A stretch of DNA of 64,000 nt from an uncultured Verrucomicrobiales bacterium (GCA_905478925.1 CAJQKQ010000044.1:62001-126000); one strand, 5' to 3'; counted from the first letter of the stretch, positions 16,801-26,161 are shown. Notes: generated by a model from the sequence alone, not told the origin. Made by a program: numbers and translations.

Positions 16801-18363
16801 ATGAAGAATCACCAGAAAGAAGAGCTCCGGAGTCGCCGTGATTTTCTCAGGCAATCCGCGTGCGCCTCGCTCGGTGTCACGGGACTGGTCAATGTGCTCG
16901 CGAACCTGCGCCTCATCACCGCCGCATCCGCTCAGGGGACTGGGGGAGGCTACAAGGCACTGATCTGCCTTTTTCAATCCGGCGGAAACGACTCGAACAA
17001 CTTCCTCGTGCCGCTCGACGACGTGGGGGATTTTACACTCAGGAGCGATTATGAGGCGGCGCGTGGCGCGCTCGCCCTGCCGGTCACCGATCCTGTGACG
17101 GGGGATCCCGTGCTGAACCCGATCACTCCGGGCAGTAACACTGCCTTCGCCCGCCATTTCGAAGGCGAAGCGATGCCGCTCGGGCTGCATCCTTCGTGTG
17201 GCGGGATCGCAGAGATATTCGGCTCCGGTGAGCTCGCCTTGCTCGCGAATGTCGGCACGCTCAGCTACCCGGTGCCGACCCGTGAGGACTACATCAATAA
17301 AACAGTCCCTGTGCCTCCGCAGCTTTTCAGTCACTCGGATCAGCAGACGCAGTGGCAGTCCTCGGTATCGGACAAGCCTTTCACGACAGGCTGGGGCGGG
17401 CGCGCCGCCGACTTGCTCAACGCCTCCTACAACGCCGGCTCCAAAGCCTCGATGTCGATCTCGCTGGCCGGAGTAAATTCATTCCAGGTCGGCACGGCGG
17501 GAGGTGTCGACCAATACGCGGTCGGAACCAACGGGGCGGTCAGTCTCGCTGGCTACGGAACCAACTACGACTCGGCCTACAATGACCCGGAAGACACCTC
17601 CCTGGGCTACAAGAATTCGGACACAGGCAGGAGACTGGAGGCCTTTGAAAAAATCATGAATCTGACCCACGAGAACCTGCTCGAGGATCATTACAATCAC
17701 ATTATCCGTGGCGCTCGTGCCACTGAGGGGGTCATCGGCGCGGCGCTGACGGCTGCGGCTGTGGGTGGGGTGGATTTTGATACCCATTTCACCAACGCGC
17801 AGACGAAGCTCGGCGACCAACTCAAGATGATCGCCAAACTCATCGCGGGGCGCAACGCACTCGGCAACAGTCGCCAGATTTTCTTCTGCCAGATCGGTGG
17901 GCACGACACCCACGCCTCGATGCTGCCCGCCCACTCGAATCTCATGGCGGAGCTTTCCGGCGCGCTCCTTGCATTCCGGAATGCCATGAAAGATCCCGGA
18001 CTGGATGTGTTCGATGATGTCACCACCTTCACGATGTCGGACTTTAACCGCACCCTGCAGGCAAACGGTACTGACGCAGGCGCGGGCTCCGACCACGCCT
18101 GGGGCGGTCATCATCTCATCATGGGCGGATCGGTGAACGGCGGCGATGTCTATGGGCATTTTCCTCCCCTGAAAACGGGTGCTGGGCTCGATTCCCACAA
18201 CACGCGCGGACGATTCATCCCGGAGACCTCCGTGGATCAGTATGCGGCGGTGCTCACGAAATGGATGGGTGCGGGATCGAGCGAAATTGAGGCGATTTTT
18301 CCGAACCTCCCCCGCTTCGACGATCCGTTTTCCGTTGCCAGTGCGAACCTCGGTTTCCTGTGA
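16801..18363 (+). CDS. Tat-exported DUF1501 protein
   Basis: Product of 520 residues with a twin-arginine signal (RRDFL at 12-16, then a hydrophobic run to ASAQ near 41). The body shows DUF1501 motifs: KALICLFQSGGNDSNNFLVP, a C-terminal QIGGHDTHASMLPAHSNLM and SDFNRTLQANGTDAGAGSDH, which resemble the metal sites of the alkaline-phosphatase/sulfatase superfamily. Paired with the DUF1800 gene and followed, with a GTGA overlap, by a small membrane-anchored gene. Tat export suggests that it folds with a metal cofactor in the cytoplasm. Substrate unknown. Confidence 0.9.
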   Translation: MKNHQKEELRSRRDFLRQSACASLGVTGLVNVLANLRLITAASAQGTGGGYKALICLFQSGGNDSNNFLVPLDDVGDFTLRSDYEAARGALALPVTDPVTGDPVLNPITPGSNTAFARHFEGEAMPLGLHPSCGGIAEIFGSGELALLANVGTLSYPVPTREDYINKTVPVPPQLFSHSDQQTQWQSSVSDKPFTTGWGGRAADLLNASYNAGSKASMSISLAGVNSFQVGTAGGVDQYAVGTNGAVSLAGYGTNYDSAYNDPEDTSLGYKNSDTGRRLEAFEKIMNLTHENLLEDHYNHIIRGARATEGVIGAALTAAAVGGVDFDTHFTNAQTKLGDQLKMIAKLIAGRNALGNSRQIFFCQIGGHDTHASMLPAHSNLMAELSGALLAFRNAMKDPGLDVFDDVTTFTMSDFNRTLQANGTDAGAGSDHAWGGHHLIMGGSVNGGDVYGHFPPLKTGAGLDSHNTRGRFIPETSVDQYAAVLTKWMGAGSSEIEAIFPNLPRFDDPFSVASANLGFL

Positions 18364-18863
18364 AACGTCTCGCATGGTTTGTCGCGGTGGTGGCTCTGGT
18401 GGCGGTGGCGCTATTTTTTCTCAATCGCGAACAAATTCATCCCGGTGAGCCACCCGCTGCCGCGCACAGCCGGGAGGCTCTCCCGGAACGCAGTGCTTCG
18501 GACGATGTCCCGGAGCTCACTGTGCTTCCAATTGCGGAATCCGCCGCGTCCCTAAATTCCAGCGATAACACACCGGGGGATGATATTTCCATACTCGCTC
18601 TGATGGTTTCCGATTACGGGAAAATCCTCGGTGGAAACCCTGTCGGCGAGAACGACGAAATCACCGCCGCGCTCATGGGGAAAAACCCGAAACGCCTAGC
18701 GTTCCTTCCTCAGGACGGGCGGTTCCTAGACTCCTCAGGTCGCCTCATTGATCGCTGGGGCACGCCCTATTTTTTCCACGCCCTCTCGGGATCGAAAATG
18801 GAGATCATCTCAGCAGGAGTTGACCGGAAGCACCACACGGAGGATGACATCACATCCGATTGA
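18360..18863 (+). CDS. Small membrane-anchored protein with GspG-like C-terminal tail
   Basis: It begins with GTG at 18360 overlapping the DUF1501 stop. The 167 residues start with one transmembrane helix (KRLAWFVAVVALVAVALFF), then a low-complexity linker, then a C-terminal block DRWGTPYFFHALSGSKMEII followed by SAGVDRKHHTEDDI. That block looks like the Ca2+-binding end of type II secretion pseudopilins (WGTPY...SAGPDG...DDI), but the N-terminal prepilin cleavage motif is missing. It belongs with the DUF1800/DUF1501 genes as a three-gene unit; role unknown. Confidence 0.75.
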   Translation: MKRLAWFVAVVALVAVALFFLNREQIHPGEPPAAAHSREALPERSASDDVPELTVLPIAESAASLNSSDNTPGDDISILALMVSDYGKILGGNPVGENDEITAALMGKNPKRLAFLPQDGRFLDSSGRLIDRWGTPYFFHALSGSKMEIISAGVDRKHHTEDDITSD

Positions 18864-19030
18864 GGCTGAAGGCCTCACAGCGATCGGCTCCGCGCCGGTC
18901 ACCTTGCGACGCAACCACCCGGTAAAGCGTACCCTTGCTGGTGATGACGTTGCGCACTCTGGGAGGCTTCGTGCAATCGTGTTCCGGGACAACGCAGGTG
19001 CCGAACGATGACGTGGTTAGGCCGGGCAGG

Positions 19031-19780
19031 TTAGGAAAGCGTTTTCAACGCGCGGTATTTCGCCAGGACTTCCCGTGCGCACGACAGCGCGATCCTCAGC
19101 CCCAGCCGCCCGCCCATGAATCCTGTCTTGAAAAGGTATCCGCGTATGAATCTCCAGGCTGCGCGCAGTTCCCCTTCCATGGGGCTGCAGCGCCGCCCTT
19201 TTGCGGCTTCTTGCCGGGCCCAAAGTTCGGCGTATTGCAGCAGCCGCCGCTCGCGGTCTGCCCAGTCCCTGTAGGAATAATGTGGCAGCTCGCTCCGCAG
19301 CCCACCGATCGAGCCGCGGATTTCTACGGATTCATGGACTTGGCGCACCGGCAGCTCCCATGCGTCCGCCCGGAACAAGCGCAGCACCCGATCCGGGTAC
19401 CAATCGCCGCACCTGATCCACTCGCCTTCGAAAAACATAATACGATTGATCCGGTATGCGGCGTGTTCGGGCTCGCTTGCGAAAAGTCCGCGCAGCTCCA
19501 TCACCATCTCTTCGGTGACTTCCTCATCCGCATCGATCCATAGTATCCATGGCTGAGTCGCCATCGCGAAATGCCCTCTTCGGGTGAGCGAGAAACCCTG
19601 CCACGGGGCGGAGCGGACGATTGCCCCGCATTGCAGTGCGATTTCGGCAGTCCGGTCGGTGCAGCCGGTATCCAGGACGATCCATTCCGCAAAATCCGCG
19701 ACGCGGGCGAGCACCTTGGGCATGTGCCTCTCCTCATTGAGGCACATCATGCAAACGCTGATCGGGAGGGGATCGCTCAT
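19031..19780 (-). CDS. Family 2 glycosyltransferase (WaaE/KdtX-like)
   Basis: Start at 19780, where ATG overlaps the TGA of the upstream GT4 gene. The 249-residue product has a GT-A fold opening SVCMMCLNEERHMP, a nucleotide-binding stretch IVLDTGCTDRTAEIA and the DxD metal motif D83-A-D85. The C-terminal region (RLLQYAELWARQEAAKGRR, then RAAWRFIRGYLFKTGFMGG) is typical of the WaaE/KdtX group, which adds a sugar to the inner core of lipopolysaccharide. It is the last gene of a three-gene leftward unit with the GT4 and epimerase genes. Confidence 0.88.
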   Translation of the reverse strand: MSDPLPISVCMMCLNEERHMPKVLARVADFAEWIVLDTGCTDRTAEIALQCGAIVRSAPWQGFSLTRRGHFAMATQPWILWIDADEEVTEEMVMELRGLFASEPEHAAYRINRIMFFEGEWIRCGDWYPDRVLRLFRADAWELPVRQVHESVEIRGSIGGLRSELPHYSYRDWADRERRLLQYAELWARQEAAKGRRCSPMEGELRAAWRFIRGYLFKTGFMGGRLGLRIALSCAREVLAKYRALKTLS

Positions 19781-20868
19781 GGGAAATTCGTGCGAATGAA
19801 ATCCACCGTCGCCATCACATTGCGGCGGATCGTAAAATGTCGGCGGATATTTTCCAGTGGAGCCTTGGACGCGTCGCGCCTGTCCGAATTCATCCACCGC
19901 GTCATCGCGGCGGCCCATGCCTCCGCGTCGCGGGGGACTGGCAGCACCTCGCCCGCAGCGGGATTTTGCTCCAGCACCTCGGCGAAACCGTTGGCGTCCG
20001 TGGTCAACACGGGCAGCCCGTATGCGGCGGCTTCGAGGCAGGCGTTGGAAAACGGATCATACAGCGTGGGCAGGGCGAAAACATCCGCCGCAAGAAACCA
20101 ATCGAGCGGCGAGCGCACCGGCCCGGCGAGATGGATGCGCGGGTGTCCGTCCCGTTTCGCGCGGCCTTTGCCGACCAGCGCAAGCCACGCCTGCGGGTGA
20201 TCCATGCGGCGGAACGCATCCACAAGGACTTGCGCGCCCTTGCGTTTCCAGCCCGAGCCAACGAAGAGGAAAAGCACTGCGTTTTCCGGAATGCCGAGCG
20301 AGGAACGTAGCGCGTTCCGTTTTTCCAGCGCCTCCTGCGCGCTGATATCCAGGGGATCATAGCCGTTCGGGATCACCGTGATGCGGCTTTCGGGGAAGCC
20401 GTGCCGCTCCATCAATTCACGAGCCACCATGCGGCTGTTCGCCACAACCCGCAGCTTTGGTTCAGCGAACAAACGATCCTCCAGTGCCAGCAGTTGGCGG
20501 TGCATCTTGCGACGCCTGCGGAACCAATTCCCGAGCCCCCCGTCCTCCGCCGCGAGCCTGTCCAGCCATGCCGAATGCAGCCCGTCTCCCGCCCGGAAAA
20601 CATCCGCACCCGGTAGCCGCTCCATGGAAAACAGGCATGTGCCCGGATGGCGGGCCTTGATGCCCATCACCTCGCGGGCAAATTCTTGGGGATCCGTGCA
20701 GCTTACTCGCTCGATCTCACCCGCTGCCCACTCGTTTTCCGGCCAGCGCCCATCCGCGATGAGCGTGGTCTCAACTCCCTCTTCCATCAGGCCTTTGGCA
20801 AAGCGCTGCAAAAAACGCTCCGCCCCACCGGTGGGCGACCATCCCCTGCGGCAGGCAAGCAGTTTCAT
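19777..20868 (-). CDS. GT4-family glycosyltransferase (WaaG-like)
   Basis: ATG 20868 overlaps the epimerase stop (ATGA); homology starts at MKLLACRRGWSPTGGAERFL. Product 363 residues, GT-B fold: N-terminal acceptor half and C-terminal donor half with VVANSRMVARELMERHG, VIPNGYDPLDI, FLFVGSGWKRKG and the donor-binding DPFSNACLEAAAYGLPVLT region. The overall form resembles WaaG-type lipopolysaccharide core transferases. Coupled by 4-bp overlaps on both sides. Confidence 0.88.
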   Translation of the reverse strand: MKLLACRRGWSPTGGAERFLQRFAKGLMEEGVETTLIADGRWPENEWAAGEIERVSCTDPQEFAREVMGIKARHPGTCLFSMERLPGADVFRAGDGLHSAWLDRLAAEDGGLGNWFRRRRKMHRQLLALEDRLFAEPKLRVVANSRMVARELMERHGFPESRITVIPNGYDPLDISAQEALEKRNALRSSLGIPENAVLFLFVGSGWKRKGAQVLVDAFRRMDHPQAWLALVGKGRAKRDGHPRIHLAGPVRSPLDWFLAADVFALPTLYDPFSNACLEAAAYGLPVLTTDANGFAEVLEQNPAAGEVLPVPRDAEAWAAAMTRWMNSDRRDASKAPLENIRRHFTIRRNVMATVDFIRTNFP

Positions 20869-21836
20869 GGGGTGTTCGGAACCGAATTCTTCCACCACTC
20901 CACGTAGCGTTTGATACCCTCGCGGATCGGCACCTGCGGCTCGTAGCCCAGAAACGCGGCGGATTTGCTCACGTCTGCGTAGGTTCTCGGCACGTCGCCC
21001 GGCTGATCCGGGAGCTGGCGGATGGCTGCGGCTTGACCCGTCGCCTCCTCAATGAGGCCGATCAAATCCGTGAGCGTCGTCGTCGCCGATCCACCGAGAT
21101 TGAAGATCTCAAAATCCGACTTGTCGTAACGGAACGCCGCCATCACCCCGGCAACGATATCGCTGATATAGGTGTAATCCCGGGCCGTGCTGCCATCGCC
21201 GTAGCGGTCGATTTGCATGCCTTTTGAGATCGCATCGGTGAATTTCGCGATCGCCAGATCCGGCCGCTGCCGGGGTCCGTAAACCGTAAAAAAGCGCAAG
21301 CAGACACAGCGGATTCCAAAGAGGTGAGAGTAGTTCGAGCACATCTGTTCGCCCGCCAGCTTGGTCGCCGCATAGGGTGAAATCGTTCGCTCGATCAGAT
21401 CCCTTTCGGCGAACGGAACCTTAGGGTTGACCCCGTATACCGATGACGATGAGGCGAATACGAAGTGCTTCACCCCGTTCGCACGGCAGGCTTCTAGCAG
21501 GTTCAGTGTGCCATCGACATTGGTGCTGAAATATAATCTTGGATCCGCGATGGACGGGCGGACTCCGGCTCTCGCCGCGAGGTGGATCACGCTGGTGAAC
21601 CCGGACTTCGCGAATAGCTCGTCCACCAGCCCGCGATCGCGCAGATCCCCTGCCACCACCGTCAGCCTATCCTTCACGGGTTCAAGGTTCTGGCGCTTGA
21701 TGGCGGGATCGTAGTAGTCGTTGAAATCATCGAGCACCACGACTTCGAAGCCCTCGGCGACTAGTTTCTCGCAAACGTGGGAGCCGATGAACCCGGCTCC
21801 CCCTGTGACCAATACCTTGCCGGATGTTTCGTTCAT
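20865..21836 (-). CDS. NAD-dependent nucleotide-sugar epimerase (UDP-glucuronate 4-epimerase-like)
   Basis: ATG 21836 precedes the Rossmann motif TGGAGFIGSH (11-20) by the usual distance. The catalytic YxxxK is YAATK near residue 150, with the active-site Ser in ASSSSVYG. Product 323 residues; the segment LDDFNDYYDPAIKRQNLE is typical of the UDP-glucuronate/UDP-GlcNAc 4-epimerase group. It supplies a donor sugar for the coupled glycosyltransferases. The exact sugar is not determined by the sequence. Confidence 0.9.
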   Translation of the reverse strand: MNETSGKVLVTGGAGFIGSHVCEKLVAEGFEVVVLDDFNDYYDPAIKRQNLEPVKDRLTVVAGDLRDRGLVDELFAKSGFTSVIHLAARAGVRPSIADPRLYFSTNVDGTLNLLEACRANGVKHFVFASSSSVYGVNPKVPFAERDLIERTISPYAATKLAGEQMCSNYSHLFGIRCVCLRFFTVYGPRQRPDLAIAKFTDAISKGMQIDRYGDGSTARDYTYISDIVAGVMAAFRYDKSDFEIFNLGGSATTTLTDLIGLIEEATGQAAAIRQLPDQPGDVPRTYADVSKSAAFLGYEPQVPIREGIKRYVEWWKNSVPNTP

Positions 21837-22079
21837 GACTGGAATTTGGAATTGCCGCTGCGCACTCACTGAGTGCGATTGCGGAGCGGCAAGGCTAGGA
21901 ACCGGCGCCGCGGACGTCAAGAGCGCCTCCCCTGCCGGGCGCAGAAATGGCGGGCGCGGTATCCGTGCTTGACCCGTCGGAGGGTTGTCACTCAGGTTTA
22001 TTGACGTTTAGTAGCCGGAAACTTCGGGTTCCGATCCGTGACTCCACCGGTTTTCCAACCCACTACACCAACCCATCAC
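21837..22079. other. Divergent intergenic region with a hairpin
   Basis: This 243-base region between the divergent epimerase and GT8-like genes holds a perfect inverted repeat CGCACTCA/TGAGTGCG at 21860-21876, and TTGAC-like hexamers near 21969 and 22004 that could be -35 elements. No gene is seen. Confidence 0.4.
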
Positions 22080-22763
22080 ATGATAAGAATTTTTCTCGGC
22101 TACGACCAACGCGAGACCATCGCCTACCACGTCGCCTGTCACAGTATACACACGCGTAGTTCGGAGCCGGTTGAAATCGCTCCGATCATGATCCCGCAGC
22201 TTGGCGATCTGTTCCAACGCGAGAAAACCAGCCTCCAGTCCACGGAATTCTCTTTCAGCCGCTTCCTCATGCCACATCTTTCAGGCTACGAAGGTTGGTC
22301 GATCTTTGCGGATTGCGACATCATCTGCCTTGAGGACATTGCGAATCTCTGGGCGCTCCGCGATGACAAGTATGCGGTCATGTGCGTCCATCACGACCAC
22401 CGCCCCACGGGTGAGACCAAATTTCTCGGCGAGCAGCAGACCCAATATGAGAAGAAAAACTGGTCGAGTGTGATGCTGATGAACAACGCCAAGTGCAAGG
22501 CTCTCACCCCGGAATACGTCAATACCGCGAGCGGACTGGAGCTGCACCGCTTCCATTGGCTGGAGGGCGACCACCTCATTGGCGAAATCCCTGCCAAGTG
22601 GAACCACCTCGTCGACTACGATCCGGAGCTTCCAGAAGACCAGCTCGGCATCCTTCACTACACCGAGGGCGGCCCTTACTTCGAGGATTACGCCAACTGC
22701 GGCTACGCCGATCTCTGGCGCCGGGAGCTCAAGACGATGCTCTCCCCGCTCAAGTCGGTGTGA
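22080..22763 (+). CDS. GT8-like glycosyltransferase
   Basis: Start at ATG 22080 (MIRIFLGYDQRE). The 227-residue product has the DxD motif D78-C-D80 in SIFADCDIICLEDI, a donor-contact region LMNNAKCKALTPEYVN, and a late LHYTEGGPYFEDY. This is the pattern of short GT8/GT24-like enzymes of unknown acceptor found in surface glycan loci. It stands alone on the plus strand and converges on a GT4 gene 26 bp away. Confidence 0.8.
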   Translation: MIRIFLGYDQRETIAYHVACHSIHTRSSEPVEIAPIMIPQLGDLFQREKTSLQSTEFSFSRFLMPHLSGYEGWSIFADCDIICLEDIANLWALRDDKYAVMCVHHDHRPTGETKFLGEQQTQYEKKNWSSVMLMNNAKCKALTPEYVNTASGLELHRFHWLEGDHLIGEIPAKWNHLVDYDPELPEDQLGILHYTEGGPYFEDYANCGYADLWRRELKTMLSPLKSV

Positions 22764-22789
22764 ATCCGGGGTGCTGTGCCGAGGCGCGG

Positions 22790-23914
22790 TTACAAACCTA
22801 GGAATGTCCGTAGCCTCTCGCCCATGTGTTCGACCGAACCGATTTCGTCGAATGTTCTCCGGGCGTTGGCACCAAGAGTGGCGGCCATTTCGGGATCGGA
22901 GATGATTTTCAAAACCGCCGCCGCCAGATCGTCAGGTGATTCGGGTGTGACGAGCAAACCGTTCACCCCATCTTCGGTGATATCCGGGATGCCGCCAACC
23001 CGCGTGCCAACGAACGGGGTGGCGCATGCGAAACACTGGAGCGCGCTCTGCGGAACTCCCTCCCCGCCGATGCTGGCCAGTGTCACGACGTCCGCTGCCT
23101 TGAAGAACGGGTAGGGATCTTCCTGGTGCCCGACGAAATGGATGCGCTCACGCGACGTGAGTTTCGCCGCGAATTCTGGAAGATATCCCATGCCCGGCCC
23201 ACCGCCGACGAGAACGAGGTGGAGGTCTGGATTGGAGGAGGCTAACGAATCGAATGCCTTCATCAGGTCGCGGTGCCCTTTCCATTGGCGCAGGACTGAG
23301 ACTTGGGTGATGAGTACAGAGGATTCGGGCAAGCCGAGGATTTCGAGCACCTGCCGCCTTGCCGCCACTCTGTCGGTGATCGAGGTGTCAGCCACGCCGG
23401 TGGGGATGGTCTGCGCGAAACCTTCCGTCAGCGAGAAATTTTCGACCAACTCACGGGTGATGGAGTTGGCGGTGGTTATGATCGCTGTAGCGGATTTCCG
23501 GTAAATGAGGTGGTTCCAGGGAGATGGCTTCACCGGAATGCTCACGTGGCGGTAACGAACCCGCCGTATTACTCCGGCTGTGGCAGCCGCAGCAAGAGCT
23601 ACCCGGGTATCGATGTTGGAATGCGCTCCGACCAGCTCGGGTTTCAGTTGCTTGAACCATTTGTAACAACGGAAAAAATCCCCGAGCTGGGTTGATTTTT
23701 TAAATTCGATTGGGATGACTTCGATGTCTTCGGCCTTGAATGCCTTGGAGATCTGAGAATCGTCGCTGGCCATCAGGATGCAACGGAAACCCTGATCCCG
23801 GAACCACTTGCATTCTGTCAAAGTGCGGATTTCCTGGCCACCCCATCCGCGGGAGGCTTCAGTGTGAATGATCGTGGGTGTTTCCGCAGGCATGTGTTTC
23901 AGGAATTGCGACAT
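22790..23914 (-). CDS. GT4-family glycosyltransferase
   Basis: Product of 374 residues with a GT-B fold. The N-terminal half opens with IIHTEASRGWGGQEIRTL; the C-terminal half contains VLRQWKGHRDLMKAFDSL, LVLVGGGPGMGYLPEF and the donor-site region ASIGGEGVPQSALQCFAC. This resembles GT4 enzymes next to lipopolysaccharide core genes. It is divergent from the GT9-like gene over 149 bp that contain no other gene. Confidence 0.87.
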   Translation of the reverse strand: MSQFLKHMPAETPTIIHTEASRGWGGQEIRTLTECKWFRDQGFRCILMASDDSQISKAFKAEDIEVIPIEFKKSTQLGDFFRCYKWFKQLKPELVGAHSNIDTRVALAAAATAGVIRRVRYRHVSIPVKPSPWNHLIYRKSATAIITTANSITRELVENFSLTEGFAQTIPTGVADTSITDRVAARRQVLEILGLPESSVLITQVSVLRQWKGHRDLMKAFDSLASSNPDLHLVLVGGGPGMGYLPEFAAKLTSRERIHFVGHQEDPYPFFKAADVVTLASIGGEGVPQSALQCFACATPFVGTRVGGIPDITEDGVNGLLVTPESPDDLAAAVLKIISDPEMAATLGANARRTFDEIGSVEHMGERLRTFLGL

Positions 23915-24063
23915 TGGGAGGAGCCGGAAGGGGTGTCAAGAGCTCCATCGTAACCCGACCTACCATCCCATTTCAACCTTGGCAAAGCACCCTGTGAGGC
24001 TACACCTTCGGCATGCATCGGCTGGTGCCACCTCGTCATGCGTAACAAGTTAGAGAGTAAACT

Positions 24064-25248
24064 ATGAGTAAATCCGGCCAGGCGGAGAAATGGCGTCGGC
24101 GCTATCGCCACGCACGCGACCATATGAAATTCTGGCGTCGCCAGGTAAGGCGGGTCTTACGCGATCCGCAGCTTGCGATCGGAATGCTCAAATTTCGTCG
24201 AGGCGTTCGCCAAAAGGAATGGGCGATGCTGCGCGAAGCGCTCCCCGCGCTCGGACAAAGGGCACTCGGCGTCGGAGATGCCCAGTTGCTTTCTGAGCTT
24301 CGTCTGGCGGCCGATCAGCTAGGTCTTTATGAGCTCGCAACCGCATGGCACAATGAAATTACGAGGCTACGCGGTCAAAAAACCTCCGCCGACTGGAAGG
24401 GCGAGCCGCTCGGAGATTCCACGTTGGTCGTCAACTTCATCGAAACGGTCAAGCAGGGTGCCGCGGCGGGTTTGCGGCTTACCGGCCATGTGGCGGCAGT
24501 CGCCTCGGGTGCCTGCCGTACAGTACTGGTGGTTGAAAGGCGGCTCGTTCCAATCTATCAACGTACCTTCCCAGACGCCGAGGTGGTGGAAGGTCCTGCC
24601 GTGATCAAGCCCCTTGATGGGGAGCGACTGGTCACGGCAAATACCCGCGTGCTGCGGACGGTGTTGGGTTGCGACGAGCCGACCATCAGGCGACTCCATA
24701 AACCCTTGCTCGCTGACCCAGAAAGCACGCGCCGTTTCCGCGCTTTATATAGAAAGGGAGAAGAAATCCCGTTGATCGGGATTTCGTGGTGGAGCTCTCA
24801 TCACGGCAAGGATCTGCCGCCCCTCGAGGCATGGGTGCGGCTGATGCGCGGAATCCGCGCTCGTTTCGTCAATGTCCAATACGGAGATGTGGCTGCGGAT
24901 CTTGGCGCTCTGCGGCAGATGAGCGGCCGGGATTTGATTGACGACCCCACTGTCAACCAGCTCGAGGATATGGACTCCTTTGCCGCCCAGCTTGCCAGTC
25001 TGGATGCCATTGTAACCATCAGTTGTACGGGAGCGCACCTCGCCGCCGCCTTGGATGTTCCTGTCATTCTCGTTCGAGATGATTGGTTCCGCCGCGAATG
25101 GCCGGTGCTTTCCGAAAAAACACCATGGTGCCCTGAAATGGTTGTCGTCGGCAAAGATGGCAGGGATTGGGAAACCCATTTTGCAATGATCGAAACCCGG
25201 CTCCGTTCGATGGTTTCCGATTGTGCCGCAAGTGGAGAGAAAGGATAA
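24064..25248 (+). CDS. GT9/GT41-like putative glycosyltransferase
   Basis: Product of 394 residues. The first 130 form a basic helical region; the C-terminal 180 match the heptosyltransferase-like C-terminal domain also found behind TPR repeats: IGISWWSSHHGKDLPPLEAW, then VNVQYGDVAADLGAL and TISCTGAHLAAALDVPVILV. The usual D-T-A-V/M-H motif before the binding helix is C-T-G-A-H here. Probably a cytoplasmic sugar transferase in the envelope cluster; acceptor unknown. Confidence 0.72.
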   Translation: MSKSGQAEKWRRRYRHARDHMKFWRRQVRRVLRDPQLAIGMLKFRRGVRQKEWAMLREALPALGQRALGVGDAQLLSELRLAADQLGLYELATAWHNEITRLRGQKTSADWKGEPLGDSTLVVNFIETVKQGAAAGLRLTGHVAAVASGACRTVLVVERRLVPIYQRTFPDAEVVEGPAVIKPLDGERLVTANTRVLRTVLGCDEPTIRRLHKPLLADPESTRRFRALYRKGEEIPLIGISWWSSHHGKDLPPLEAWVRLMRGIRARFVNVQYGDVAADLGALRQMSGRDLIDDPTVNQLEDMDSFAAQLASLDAIVTISCTGAHLAAALDVPVILVRDDWFRREWPVLSEKTPWCPEMVVVGKDGRDWETHFAMIETRLRSMVSDCAASGEKG

Positions 25249-25361
25249 ACTCCGCCACGCGGGAACTAACCTCGGCTTGCAAAACACGGTTCGCCAAGGT
25301 AAGCCGACTGTCTTGGCCGAAGCGAAAGATGCCCTTTGCCCGGGTACAGCCTTTTTCATCC

Positions 25362-25985
25362 ATGATCACACCATTTCCCATTCAGGGTCTTCAGCCCATA
25401 GCCTCGGGGAAATTCCGTCTGGTTTATGAGCACCCTGAAAATAGAGATTTGCTGATCAAGGTGATCCGCCCTGAAATGATCGCCAAACGTTGGGGAAGCG
25501 GGATGCCTTGGTACAAACGTCGTAGGCGAATGAAGCAATACGCCTTGTTCGTCCGCGAAATCAACGAGTTCGTGGCCACTTGCGCCGACAACGGAAAGGC
25601 TCCGGCATTCGCTCAGAAAATCACCGGTTTCATCGAGACCGACCTTGGTTTGGGGTTGATCACGGAAGCCGCTAGAGATCGAGAGGGCAACCTCGCCCCG
25701 CCCATGAAAAAGCTGCTTGCTGAGCGGCAATTCGACGATGAAGCACGTGCCGCCTTGGACCGTTTCATCGAGGCCTTGTTGGAGAGCAACATCGTTGTCG
25801 CGGATATGCACTCCGGCAATCTCGTCTACGCGCACAATGAAACCGAAGGCAATCACTTCGTGCTGATCGACGGGATCGGAGCCACCACCCTGATTCCTAC
25901 CAAAGTCTGGAGCCGGAGACTAAATCTAGCCAGCAAGAGGTCAAAAATTTCGAAACTCCTCAATACGGTCGCGAAATATTCGTAA
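25362..25985 (+). CDS. YrbL-family kinase-like protein (copy 1)
   Basis: Start at ATG 25362; the frame is open from 25167 but the upstream part overlaps the previous gene. The 207-residue product has a Gly-rich opening SGKFRLVYEHP with Lys in LLIKVIRPEM, and a catalytic-loop-like VVADMHSGNLVYAHN then VLIDGIGATTLIP, the equivalents of the HxD...N and DFG motifs. This is the PhoP-regulated YrbL family (PF10707), a small kinase-like fold. Its place among glycosyltransferases suggests phosphorylation of a glycan or lipid A core sugar (inference). A relative lies at 27824-28495. Confidence 0.8.
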   Translation: MITPFPIQGLQPIASGKFRLVYEHPENRDLLIKVIRPEMIAKRWGSGMPWYKRRRRMKQYALFVREINEFVATCADNGKAPAFAQKITGFIETDLGLGLITEAARDREGNLAPPMKKLLAERQFDDEARAALDRFIEALLESNIVVADMHSGNLVYAHNETEGNHFVLIDGIGATTLIPTKVWSRRLNLASKRSKISKLLNTVAKYS

Positions 25986-25993
25986 GACATGCT

Positions 25994-26122
25994 ATGCGAG
26001 ATTTGTTCAATAGCTCAAAGCGATCTTGGGTATCAAGTTTACATGATGGACTTTTTAATGACAAGGCGTTTGAACATGTGCCGGAAGGTACGGGTGACGA
26101 CGTCGCGCCCTTGGCCGCATGA
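25994..26122 (+). CDS. Possible small protein of 42 residues
   Basis: In the 176-base gap after YrbL copy 1 an ATG frame encodes MRDLFNSSKRSWVSSLHDGL followed by FNDKAFEHVPEGTGDDVAPL and two alanines. The composition looks protein-like and the C-terminus is acidic, but there is no clear ribosome-binding site and no family is recognised. A second overlapping frame from 25989 reaches 53 codons and looks less natural. Confidence 0.3.
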   Translation: MRDLFNSSKRSWVSSLHDGLFNDKAFEHVPEGTGDDVAPLAA

Positions 26123-26161
26123 GAGCCGCAATCCCGCAGATTTCCACTAACGACACACAAG

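Noticed and set aside
19016..19022. GTTAGGC, as in an integron attC core site
   Set aside because: No matching inverse core at the right distance and no integrase; chance match.
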